Origin: REEB48 sp964355085
GTDB lineage: Bacteria > Patescibacteriota > Minisyncoccia > UBA6257 > 02-FULL-45-10c
Reading direction: 5' to 3'
DNA length: 5,379 bases
Assembly (NCBI GenBank): GCA_964355085.1
Contig: CAYHBW010000034.1
Span: forward strand, 1 to 5,379
A model generated the notes under the pieces. The model saw only the letters and a list, made by a program, of their open reading frames with translations. It made no database searches and was not told where the DNA came from. A program made the position numbers and the translations under genes. Shown piece by piece: positions 1 through 5,258 of the stretch; the first letter of the stretch is position 1, and the number at the start of each line of letters is the position of its first letter.

Positions 1-1648
1 CGCCGAAATAATCCACGGCGATTTTTTCATCAGATCCGAGATGCGTGTCGGTCCATTCCTTCAATCTCTTTAAATCCTGCCCCCAGTCGAAATTGGAATC
101 CGTCGCATTGTGGAATCCGTTTTCCCGCCATCCGTAAAGTCCGCTGTAATACGAAAGGAAATTCGGCGAAACAAGTGAGGTCTCCAATATCAGCCAAATG
201 ACGGTCAGACTTACGATAGACGCCTTCACCCAGACGCTGAAAACCGCATTCATCAGATTAAGAATCTTATCCCGGAAATTCAATTCAATTTCCGCCGGCC
301 GGGCCGCAAACCATCTCTTTATCGCCCTGGTTGCCAAAATATAAAAGAACGGAAGTGTCGGAAGAATATGCCTCACGCCGATATTCAAAGGGCTGGAAAT
401 ACTCGAGGCCCAATAAATTGCGACAAAAGAAATCATGGAAAATTCCAAGAAATTGACGCTCACGAATTCCATCATGACATTAAGCGAATCCCGCAAAGAT
501 CCGCGCCATCCGGAAAAGAATCTCCAGATGCCGAGGATTCCGCCGATCAGGACAAAGAAAAGGGCGGGCAAGGATTCTTTCATCAGATAAATCAGAGGGA
601 AGTAATACCACCAGCCATGCGAAGAAAGCTGTCCGAGAAAGAAAGCGCCGTTCCCGCCGGCCTGCCTCTGGAAAACCATCAGCACGCCCAATAGATATTG
701 GGCGAAAGGGCGGAGAATTTCATTGCCGGACATCCGGATATCCAGAGATGCCGCCGGGCGGAATCCGAAATTCTGAAGCAAGAATTCCGTGTCCGCGACC
801 TGCTTTTCGACCGGATAATCCCATACAGAATAAAGATAAAGCGGATATACCACCATGGCATAGCCGATAAAAACTGTCCCAATCAGTGATAAAGAAATTT
901 CCCGGAATTTCCTGAAGAATTTTCGAAATCTGTCTTCAGATATCACCGAAGGCCATTCATGAAAAACCGTGACCCCAAAATATGCGAGAGAAAGAAATAT
1001 GAAAAGGGGAATCAGAAGAACTGAAGAAAACTTGACAGCTTGCGCGAATCCGAACGCCAATCCGGCAGATATCAGATTTTTCCCGTTGCGATTGAGGAGG
1101 CCTCTGACAAAATAAAAAATAGCCAGCATCGCGCCGAGAGCCGCTCCGGTGTCCGTTGTGACATAATGGCCGTGCGCCAGGACGATAGGAGAGAATCCGG
1201 TCAGGAACGCCGGCAAAAGAGCCCACCATCGGCCGACAATTTCGAGCGCGAAAATATAAGTGAAAACTATGAGCATCAAAGTCACGGCAATCGGACCGAT
1301 ACGCGCGGAAAGAATAATCTTGTCAGCGTCATTTCCGGATTTATACAGAAAAGCGTTCCCGGCCCACCACTGCTCGTTCACTCCGCTCCAGTATCCTTCT
1401 CCAGTTGAAAAATTCAGATCCTCGAAAGCCAGAGGAAGTCCGGACAGCATCTTGATGAGCGGCGGATGTTCAGGATTGAAACGATAATCCATATTCCGGA
1501 CATAATTGTACCCGGCGACAATATGAGCGGTCTCATCGAAAATAGCCGAATCTCCGCGAGCCGCGGACAGCATTGAAGACGCGGCGAAGGCAACGATGAA
1601 TGCCAATATCGCCCGCTGAAAAAATGAGGAAATCTTTTGAATCTGCAT
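1..1648 (-). CDS. PMT/ArnT-like (GT-C fold) membrane glycosyltransferase, 3' end outside window
   Basis: This is an open frame of 549 codons from ATG at 1648, without a stop, leaving the left edge of the window. It looks like a polyprenyl-phosphate-sugar-dependent glycosyltransferase of the dolichyl-phosphate-mannose protein mannosyltransferase/ArnT superfamily, which works in the cytoplasmic membrane and moves a sugar from a lipid carrier to a protein or lipid on the outer face. The first membrane segment (about 12-30) is followed by an outer loop with FDETAH (D38, E39), the acidic pair expected at the GT-C active site, then NPEHPPL at 58-64. Around ten further hydrophobic segments follow. 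GVRHILP and, near the right end of what is visible, DSNFDWGQDLKRL (517-529) are typical of bacterial family members. The acceptor and sugar cannot be told. The start has no Shine-Dalgarno but lies 7 bases after an extended -10 box. It is transcribed away from the ArsR-like gene, with a palindrome between them. Confidence 0.87.
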   Translation of the reverse strand, partial: MQIQKISSFFQRAILAFIVAFAASSMLSAARGDSAIFDETAHIVAGYNYVRNMDYRFNPEHPPLIKMLSGLPLAFEDLNFSTGEGYWSGVNEQWWAGNAFLYKSGNDADKIILSARIGPIAVTLMLIVFTYIFALEIVGRWWALLPAFLTGFSPIVLAHGHYVTTDTGAALGAMLAIFYFVRGLLNRNGKNLISAGLAFGFAQAVKFSSVLLIPLFIFLSLAYFGVTVFHEWPSVISEDRFRKFFRKFREISLSLIGTVFIGYAMVVYPLYLYSVWDYPVEKQVADTEFLLQNFGFRPAASLDIRMSGNEILRPFAQYLLGVLMVFQRQAGGNGAFFLGQLSSHGWWYYFPLIYLMKESLPALFFVLIGGILGIWRFFSGWRGSLRDSLNVMMEFVSVNFLEFSMISFVAIYWASSISSPLNIGVRHILPTLPFFYILATRAIKRWFAARPAEIELNFRDKILNLMNAVFSVWVKASIVSLTVIWLILETSLVSPNFLSYYSGLYGWRENGFHNATDSNFDWGQDLKRLKEWTDTHLGSDEKIAVDYFG

Positions 1649-1655
1649 ACACTGT

Positions 1656-1664
1656 ATTATATCA
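1656..1664 (-). promoter_or_regulatory. Extended -10 promoter of the glycosyltransferase gene (leaderless)
   Basis: On the minus strand TGATATAAT is a perfect extended -10 element (TGn plus TATAAT). Seven bases (ACAGTGT) separate it from the ATG at 1648, so transcription should begin at or one base before the start codon. No convincing -35 box lies at the proper distance, which is usual for extended -10 promoters. No ribosome binding site is present, in line with a leaderless mRNA. Confidence 0.68.
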
Positions 1665-1702
1665 GAAAAATATGCGTCCAACCCGTAAATATTACTGGAA
1701 AA

Positions 1703-1740
1703 TGTCATAGGACTCATTCGCGCGAATGAGTCCTATGACA
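1703..1740. repeat. Perfect 38-bp palindrome, candidate operator of the ArsR-like regulator
   Basis: The arms 1703-1721 and 1722-1740 are exact reverse complements with no spacer; the arm reads TGTCATAGGACTCATTCGC. It lies between the divergent promoters of the glycosyltransferase (-10 at 1656-1664) and the ArsR-like gene (-35 region from 1744), so it is in neither predicted transcript and probably acts as DNA. Its core, CATTCG-CG-CGAATG at 1715-1728, recurs with one side of the arm at 2050-2071. The best reading is a dimer-binding operator for the regulator encoded next to it. A mobile-element end or a cruciform-forming repeat is the alternative. Confidence 0.7.
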
Positions 1741-1744
1741 CGCT

Positions 1745-1773
1745 TTGCATTTATCCGAAAATTGGAATATAAT
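1745..1773 (+). promoter_or_regulatory. Promoter of the ArsR-like gene (leaderless)
   Basis: TATAAT at 1768-1773 is a consensus -10 box. A weak -35 candidate TTGCAT (1745-1750) lies 17 bases upstream, or TTTGCA (1744-1749) at 18. The predicted start of transcription is about 1780, only 2-3 bases before the ATG at 1783, and there is no Shine-Dalgarno. The 38-bp palindrome ends at 1740, directly next to the -35 region, so a bound regulator would interfere with polymerase. Confidence 0.65.
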
Positions 1774-1782
1774 TTCCACATT

Positions 1783-2064
1783 ATGCGCGCGAAAGAATTA
1801 GAAAAATTATTCCGGGTATTAGGGAATAAAAGACGGATTCAAATTATTAAACTGCTTCTCAAAAAAGGAGAATTGTCGGTTTCTGAAATCGCAGATAAGA
1901 TCAATCTTTCGCTTAAAGCTACATCACGACATCTGATGCAACTTTTCCATATTGATGTCCTGAAAAAAGACCAAAGAAGCAAGAATGTCTACTACGGGAT
2001 TTCCGGCAATCTTAATCTTGAGTCGAAAAGCGCAATTTCTTATATCCATCATTCGGGCGAATGA
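1783..2064 (+). CDS. Small ArsR-family-like winged-helix transcriptional regulator
   Basis: A 93-residue DNA-binding protein that most probably represses or switches nearby promoters as a dimer. It consists almost only of an ArsR-type winged helix-turn-helix: an N-terminal helix (ELEKLFRVLGNKRR, 5-18), a second helix (19-27), the helix-turn-helix (SVSEIADKI at 32-40, then SLKATSRHLMQLF at 43-55) and a wing ending in KNVYYGI (67-73). The ELCVCDL metal site of SmtB/ArsR sensors is replaced by ELSVSEI without cysteines, so classical metal sensing is unlikely. I choose ATG 1783 because the -10 box is just upstream and because the fold begins there; an in-frame ATG at 1726 lies inside the palindrome, upstream of the promoter. 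The next gene starts 16 bases after its stop. Its last codons (HHSGE) are written by the second copy of the palindrome core. Confidence 0.85.
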   Translation: MRAKELEKLFRVLGNKRRIQIIKLLLKKGELSVSEIADKINLSLKATSRHLMQLFHIDVLKKDQRSKNVYYGISGNLNLESKSAISYIHHSGE

Positions 2065-2071
2065 GTGCCAT
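2050..2071. promoter_or_regulatory. Second copy of the palindrome core, putative operator within the gene pair
   Basis: Compared with 1715-1736, 19 of 22 bases agree: CATTCGGGCGAATG is the symmetric core (six-base arms, GG centre) followed by AGT and a diverged CCTAT-like end. It overlaps the last codons and stop of the ArsR-like gene and abuts the TATAAC at 2071-2076. A regulator bound here would cover the promoter spacer of the next gene. Agreement this high 335 bases away is unlikely by chance, but binding is inference. Confidence 0.55.
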
Positions 2072-2076
2072 ATAAC
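2071..2076 (+). promoter_or_regulatory. Possible internal -10 box before the 118-residue gene
   Basis: TATAAC matches five of six -10 consensus bases but ends only 4 bases before the ATG at 2081, tighter than usual, and no clear -35 box is seen. If used, it would give a leaderless mRNA like those of several neighbours. Otherwise the gene is read from the upstream promoter by reinitiation after the regulator's stop. Confidence 0.35.
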
Positions 2077-2080
2077 TTTT

Positions 2081-2437
2081 ATGCTGTTCAGATTCCCGAA
2101 AGACGACAGGAGTCATTCCTGGACGACACATGTAAAAAATAAGATGCTTTTTTACCGCATCTCCGAACAAAAGATCAAATCCATCCTGCGGAGTCCGGAC
2201 CGCAAAGAAGAAGGGATTGCCCCTGATACCTTGGCGGTGATGAAGCGCAATGATAAGCCGAATAAAAAGGAGGAGTTGTGGGTGATGTACGCGCAGAAGT
2301 CGAAAGTTGAAAGTGGGAAGTTCGAAGCCAGAAAAATACGGATAATTTCCGCCTGGAGATATCCCGGGATCACAAAGCGGGGTAAAGAAATCCCGATTCC
2401 GCACGACATATTGGAGGAACTTATGGGAATTATATGA
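2081..2437 (+). CDS. Uncharacterised 118-residue protein paired with the ArsR-like regulator (DUF4258-like N-terminus)
   Basis: I cannot assign a function. The N-terminal third, SHSWTTHVKNKMLFYRIS (11-28) then KIKSILRSPDRKEEGIAP (31-48), follows the pattern of DUF4258-like small proteins: T-x-H, then a basic residue plus M, then I-S before a helix ending in P-D. A C-terminal block IISAWRYPG (88-96) and EIPIP (103-107) looks like a conserved core strand and tail. The whole resembles a family I recall from Patescibacteria genomes. Between the two blocks, residues 71-84 (including KSKVESGK) are encoded by a heptanucleotide repeat and are probably a variable linker. ATG 2081 is chosen because the conserved block starts about 11 residues later; there is no Shine-Dalgarno before it. 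The pairing with a DNA-binding partner recalls toxin-antitoxin layouts, but that is only a hypothesis. Confidence 0.78.
   Translation: MLFRFPKDDRSHSWTTHVKNKMLFYRISEQKIKSILRSPDRKEEGIAPDTLAVMKRNDKPNKKEELWVMYAQKSKVESGKFEARKIRIISAWRYPGITKRGKEIPIPHDILEELMGII
2294..2328 (+). repeat. Heptanucleotide tandem repeat inside the 118-residue gene
   Basis: Five degenerate 7-base units follow each other: CAGAAGT, CGAAAGT, TGAAAGT, GGGAAGT, TCGAAGC. They encode the linker around KVESGKF between two conserved-looking blocks. The frame stays open because 35 bases of such units contain no stop in this frame. It looks like an inserted or expanded simple repeat. Confidence 0.55.
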
Positions 2438-2492
2438 AGCTCCCCGGGCTTACACTCGGGGTACCTGCCGATAGGCAGGATTAGTAGCTTCA
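2435..2492 (+). repeat. Multi-hairpin (three-way-junction-like) intergenic element
   Basis: Three nested or adjacent stems fold on the plus strand. A closing stem pairs 2435-2441 (TGAAGCT, including the stop codon) with 2486-2492 (AGCTTCA). Inside it, hairpin 2442-2448/2455-2461 (CCCCGGG with CTCGGGG, one G-T pair, six-base loop) and hairpin 2464-2469/2474-2479 (CCTGCC-GATA-GGCAGG) stand side by side. From memory, GAAGCTCCCC...TAGCTTC and CCTGCC...GGCAGG modules are dispersed repeats in Parcubacteria-type genomes. It could be such a repeat, an mRNA 3'-end stabiliser, or a structured RNA. Confidence 0.6.
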
Positions 2493-2514
2493 CCCCGCCG
2501 ATGGCGGGGTTATT
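2492..2514 (+). terminator. Rho-independent terminator of the regulator/118-residue gene unit
   Basis: ACCCCGCC-GAT-GGCGGGGT forms an 8-bp, very GC-rich hairpin with a three-base loop, followed by TTATT at 2510-2514. The U run is short, so termination may be partial. It follows the multi-hairpin element and faces the convergent terminator of the hydrolase gene. Confidence 0.55.
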
Positions 2515-2535
2515 CCCGCGCCTTCGGCTCAAGAG

Positions 2536-2574
2536 AAATAAAAAGCCCCCGTATCCGTTTCGGACTTGGGGGCT
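2536..2574 (-). terminator. Rho-independent terminator of the MBL-fold hydrolase gene
   Basis: On the minus strand AGCCCCC (2574-2568) pairs with GGGGGCT (2550-2544). An inner TCCG-AAA-CGGA hairpin is set off by a small internal loop, and TTTTTATTT follows. It begins about 7 bases after the TGA at 2581-2583. Confidence 0.85.
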
Positions 2575-2580
2575 GACATA

Positions 2581-3570
2581 TCAGAAGGTCAAGATCAGCC
2601 CTTCATGAGCTGAAAAGACTTCGGTTCCGCCTCCTAATTCTCTGATCAGATTCCGGGTATAAACTTCCATGTTATGAATGGCTTCATCATTAGAAGCCGG
2701 ATCGTGATGGAAAAGAGCCATTTTCTTAACCTTGGCCTGAACCGCAACTTGCGCAACGGCCTCTGGATAAGAATGGCCCCAGCGCTGTCTGCAGACTCCG
2801 CCGACTTTGCCTTCATAAATGTCCTGCGTGTATTGGCAGTCGATGATCAAAAGACCGGCTTCTTTAGCCAGACGGAGAAGGGCAGGATCCGGATGCAGGG
2901 GATTCCTCGGCTCGTTATCGGTCGCGTACACGACGGTTGTACCGTTGTAATCGACCCGATATCCGTAAGTTTCCTGCGGATGATCCAGTTGACTGGCCCG
3001 CACCTGGGCGTCGCCGACCGCAAACTGAAGGCCGTCGAAAACATCATTAGTCTTCAGCTCTCCGATGATTTTTTTGATGTATTCCCATGTAATAGGGAAT
3101 GAAGGGGTAGTCATCTGCGCCTCCAAGCACTCGCCGGCCGGCTTCATCCAGTTCGTTCCTCCGTAAAAATGCATCTTGTTATTGATGCCGGTAAGATGAT
3201 TGTTTATATACAAAGGCGAAAAAAACGGAAGCCCCTGTATATGATCCCAATGGACATGTGATAGAAGAATTGTGGTATCCAACCCGCCCTTAGCGAACAT
3301 CTCCTTCATGAGAGTCGCTCCCAATTCGCGCACGCCGGTTCCAAGATCGAATATGATTCTTTTATCTCCGGCCATCATCTCCACGCAGGAAGTATTCCCG
3401 CCGTAGGTCGATCGTTTCCAGAACGGCTGCTCCGCCAGAAAAGCTTCCCAGTCGGACCGTCCGGACGCCAGAAAATCACGAAATAACATCTTAAGCTTCT
3501 CCTCGACCGCATTCCCGGCAAGAGGCGCAGGAACGCTTCCACGGACTCCCCAAAAGCGCACTTTGATCAT
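2581..3570 (-). CDS. Metallo-beta-lactamase-fold hydrolase, PhnP/cAMP-phosphodiesterase-like
   Basis: A complete 329-residue protein of the MBL-fold group that includes PhnP, ribonuclease Z and class II cyclic-nucleotide phosphodiesterases, so a metal-dependent phosphodiester hydrolase in the cytoplasm is the likely role. It opens with the family signature FWGVRGSVPAP (6-16), then YGGNTSCVE (56-64) and FDLGTGVRELG (74-84). The metal motif HVHWDH is at 105-110 (H105, H107, D109, H110), H197 in LDHPQETYGYR, D218 in YATDNE, H266 in WGHSYPEA, and FHHDP at 287-291 near the end, so a full two-metal set seems present. The N-terminal insert at about 20-54 is longer than in the minimal fold. ATG 3570 is fixed by AAGGAGG 8 bases upstream and by the signature. 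The gene has its own promoter and terminator. The substrate cannot be named; the neighbouring CYTH protein hints at nucleotide or polyphosphate chemistry but shares no promoter with it. Confidence 0.92.
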   Translation of the reverse strand: MIKVRFWGVRGSVPAPLAGNAVEEKLKMLFRDFLASGRSDWEAFLAEQPFWKRSTYGGNTSCVEMMAGDKRIIFDLGTGVRELGATLMKEMFAKGGLDTTILLSHVHWDHIQGLPFFSPLYINNHLTGINNKMHFYGGTNWMKPAGECLEAQMTTPSFPITWEYIKKIIGELKTNDVFDGLQFAVGDAQVRASQLDHPQETYGYRVDYNGTTVVYATDNEPRNPLHPDPALLRLAKEAGLLIIDCQYTQDIYEGKVGGVCRQRWGHSYPEAVAQVAVQAKVKKMALFHHDPASNDEAIHNMEVYTRNLIRELGGGTEVFSAHEGLILTF

Positions 3571-3578
3571 GGTCCATT

Positions 3579-3585
3579 CCTCCTT
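3579..3585 (-). promoter_or_regulatory. Strong Shine-Dalgarno of the MBL-fold hydrolase
   Basis: AAGGAGG on the minus strand, 8 bases before the ATG at 3570. It is one of only two strong ribosome binding sites before a gene in this window and stands out against the leaderless-looking neighbours. Confidence 0.88.
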
Positions 3586-3609
3586 TTTTGCTGTCTATGT
3601 ACCGAATAT

Positions 3610-3638
3610 ATAATACAATAAATAATGATATATATCAA
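3610..3638 (-). promoter_or_regulatory. Sigma-70 promoter of the MBL-fold hydrolase
   Basis: On the minus strand TTGATA (3638-3633) and TATTAT (3615-3610) are separated by exactly 17 bases. Transcription would start near 3603, giving a leader of about 33 bases with a strong Shine-Dalgarno. The -35 box lies 3 bases beyond the U tract of the upstream gene's terminator. Confidence 0.72.
3626..3637. repeat. 12-bp palindrome overlapping the hydrolase -35 box
   Basis: TGATATATATCA is a perfect 12-bp dyad covering most of the -35 hexamer. It could be a repressor site, but AT-rich dyads of this size are common in promoters. Confidence 0.3.
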
Positions 3639-3640
3639 AT

Positions 3641-3667
3641 AAAAAACGGCTGTTTCATAGCCGTTTT
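3641..3667 (-). terminator. Rho-independent terminator overlapping the end of the CYTH gene
   Basis: AAAACGGCT (minus strand, 3667-3659) pairs with AGCCGTTTT (3651-3643) around a seven-base loop, followed by an unbroken T run and then ATTTG. The ascending arm is made of the last sense codons and the loop contains the TGA stop (3655-3657), so the terminator is partly protein coding. Confidence 0.85.
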
Positions 3668-4161
3668 GCGATATCGCTGTTTGACAGGCATCCGGTGATT
3701 TCCGCCACAATAGGTATGAAATCAGGTAGCTCAACCCTGCTGTCAGATCTATCCATTTCAATCTCAAGAATTATGAGGCCATCGGCTCTCATCGGGGCTG
3801 AAAAAAAATCCAATTCAAAATCTTGGTTTTTATACCTGAAACAATAACGGCTCTTATTTATTGCATCACGATTGGGATCCATCTCCGATTTAAGACCGTC
3901 GCACTCCTCTTTGCTTATCTCTCTTTCATTTTCAATCCTTACCGCAGGATCATCCGTTGATTGCTTTTCGGTGTAAAAATATTTGACGATATTTTTCCGC
4001 CGATCAAAAACCATCCTAATTCTCCGGCTTCCGGATCCTTTCGATATCTTTTTAAGATATGCCTGCCATACTGACAATTCCTTGGTAACCAATGACATCG
4101 GGAGATGTTTTTCCGAAAATCCCGGCCTGACAAGAAATCTACGCTCTATCTCAAGCGCCAT
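3655..4161 (-). CDS. CYTH-domain protein (triphosphate tunnel enzyme family)
   Basis: A complete 168-residue single-domain protein of the CYTH (CyaB/thiamine triphosphatase) superfamily, enzymes that bind a triphosphate in a beta-barrel tunnel with divalent metal; bacterial members are mostly inorganic triphosphatases, some class IV adenylate cyclases. Charged motifs appear in family order: EIERRF (E4, E6), RRIRM (46-50), YFYTEKQ (61-67, K66), IENEREIS (E77, E79, E81), NKSRY (102-106), FELDFF (115-120, E116, D118) and LEIEM (132-136, E133, E135). The usual ExExK signature has arginine at the third position (R8), a conservative change. ATG 4161 puts the signature at its usual distance from the N terminus; no strong Shine-Dalgarno precedes it. 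It is divergent from ychF, and its own terminator separates it from the downstream hydrolase. The actual reaction cannot be read from the sequence. Confidence 0.88.
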   Translation of the reverse strand: MALEIERRFLVRPGFSEKHLPMSLVTKELSVWQAYLKKISKGSGSRRIRMVFDRRKNIVKYFYTEKQSTDDPAVRIENEREISKEECDGLKSEMDPNRDAINKSRYCFRYKNQDFELDFFSAPMRADGLIILEIEMDRSDSRVELPDFIPIVAEITGCLSNSDIAKRL

Positions 4162-4191
4162 TGCTTTTTCACATGTTCAAAGAACAGAGTC

Positions 4192-4200
4192 ATTATAACA
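4192..4200 (-). promoter_or_regulatory. Extended -10 promoter of the CYTH gene
   Basis: TGTTATAAT on the minus strand is a perfect extended -10 element. The predicted start is near 4185, giving a leader of about 24 bases to the ATG at 4161. The -35 region (TTTTAA around 4220-4215) is weak. The element lies between the CYTH and ychF starts and partly shares space with the divergent ychF promoter. Confidence 0.65.
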
Positions 4201-4209
4201 TGAACTTCT

Positions 4210-4238
4210 TTGATTTAAAATATAAATTGTGATATTTT
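4210..4238 (+). promoter_or_regulatory. Promoter of ychF (leaderless)
   Basis: TTGATT (4210-4215), a 17-base spacer and TATTTT (4233-4238) preceded by TGA (4230-4232) form an extended -10 promoter. The -10 ends 8 bases before the ATG at 4247, so the mRNA should start within one or two bases of the start codon. No Shine-Dalgarno is present. Confidence 0.55.
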
Positions 4239-4246
4239 TATACAAT

Positions 4247-5257
4247 ATGAAACTCTCAATGGGCATCGTCGGATTGCCGAATGTCGGCAAATCCACGCTT
4301 TTCAAGGCGCTTACCAAAAACGACATCCTGATCGCCAATTATCCGTTCGCAACAATCGATCCGAACGTGGGCGTAGTTGCAGTTCCGAATGAACGCCTGG
4401 ACAAGCTTACGGCCATGAGCCAGTCAAAAAAGAAAATCCCGGCTATCGTGGAATTTTATGACATCGCCGGACTGGTCAAAGGCGCGAGCGAAGGGGAGGG
4501 TCTCGGCAACCAATTCCTCACCCATATCCGCGAAACCAACGCCATCGTGGAAGTATTGCGCTGTTTCCCGTCTGATGAAATCATCCATGTGGAAAATTCC
4601 GTAGATCCGATCCGCGATATGGACATCATCAACGCCGAACTGATGCTGAAAGATCTTGATACGGTTGAAAAGAATTTCAAAAAAGTCGAAACCGAAGCCC
4701 GCAATAACGTCAAAGGCGCCCGGGAAGATCTCGCCACGCTTCAGAAAGCCAAGCTCGCTTTGGAGCAGGGGAAAATGCTTTTCACAAAAGAATTCGCCGA
4801 TGTCCGCGAAAACGAAAAAGTCCGCCTTCTGAATCTTCTGACCATCAAGCCCCAGATCTATCTGCTAAACGGAAAACCGGAAGATGTCCCTGCGGCGCTT
4901 GCGGAAAAGATAAAAAATCTCGGCGCGGATTATGTCGTCGTGGATCTGGCGCAAAATCCTGACTTAAGCGGATTGATTAAGAAGGCCTACGAAATCCTCG
5001 GTCTGATCAGCTTTTTCACGACGGGAGAAGACGAAACCCGCGCCTGGACTATCCGCAACGGAGCCAAAGCTCCGGAAGCATCCGGCGCAATCCACAGCGA
5101 TTTTGAAAAGAAATTCATCCGCGCGGAAGTCATAAATTGGGAAAAACTCATCGAAGCGACGTCCTGGTCAAAAGCCAAACAAAAGGGGACTTTGCGCCTT
5201 GAAGGAAAAGAGTATGTTTTCCAAGACGGGGACGTTGCCGAAATACGCCACGGTTGA
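4247..5257 (+). CDS. ychF: Redox-regulated P-loop ATPase YchF (OLA1 family)
   Basis: A complete 336-residue protein of the Obg-related YchF/OLA1 family, a cytoplasmic nucleotide hydrolase that binds ribosomes and acts in translation and stress responses. The P-loop is GLPNVGKST (9-17), and the switch region DIAGLVKGASEGEGLG (72-87) is nearly textbook. HIRETNAIV (93-101) and SVDPIRDMDIINAEL (118-132) follow, then a helical, probably coiled-coil arm (about 133-195), and a C-terminal TGS domain (about 253-336) with RAWTIRNGAKAPEASG, IHSDFEKKFIRAEV and QDGDV. It is somewhat shorter than the E. coli protein (363 residues). The stretch that should hold the NxxE base-recognition motif reads LLNGKPED (207-213), which is atypical. 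I start at ATG 4247 (MKLSMGIVG) since the family begins six to eight residues before the P-loop; a GTG at 4229 falls inside the promoter. Confidence 0.96.
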   Translation: MKLSMGIVGLPNVGKSTLFKALTKNDILIANYPFATIDPNVGVVAVPNERLDKLTAMSQSKKKIPAIVEFYDIAGLVKGASEGEGLGNQFLTHIRETNAIVEVLRCFPSDEIIHVENSVDPIRDMDIINAELMLKDLDTVEKNFKKVETEARNNVKGAREDLATLQKAKLALEQGKMLFTKEFADVRENEKVRLLNLLTIKPQIYLLNGKPEDVPAALAEKIKNLGADYVVVDLAQNPDLSGLIKKAYEILGLISFFTTGEDETRAWTIRNGAKAPEASGAIHSDFEKKFIRAEVINWEKLIEATSWSKAKQKGTLRLEGKEYVFQDGDVAEIRHG

Positions 5258-5258
5258 A

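Noticed and set aside
1040..1487. Open frames on the plus strand across 368-1487
   Set aside because: They are antisense shadows of the glycosyltransferase: charged, low-complexity translations with no family features, while the minus strand gives one continuous membrane protein with recognisable motifs.
1651..1664. Possible dyad CTG...CAG around the glycosyltransferase -10 box
   Set aside because: Only three bases pair in each arm; this is expected by chance.
1726..1782. Upstream ATG at 1726 as start of the ArsR-like gene
   Set aside because: It lies within the 38-bp palindrome and upstream of the TATAAT at 1768-1773, and the extra 19 residues precede the natural start of the fold.
2012..2532. 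Two minus-strand open frames opposite the regulator and the 118-residue gene
   Set aside because: They run through the terminator hairpins and the operator-like site, lack promoters and ribosome sites, and resemble no family.
4229..4246. GTG at 4229 as ychF start, and TACAAT at 4241-4246 as its -10 box
   Set aside because: The GTG is within the promoter and adds residues before the conserved N terminus. TACAAT touches the ATG, so transcription from it would begin inside the gene.
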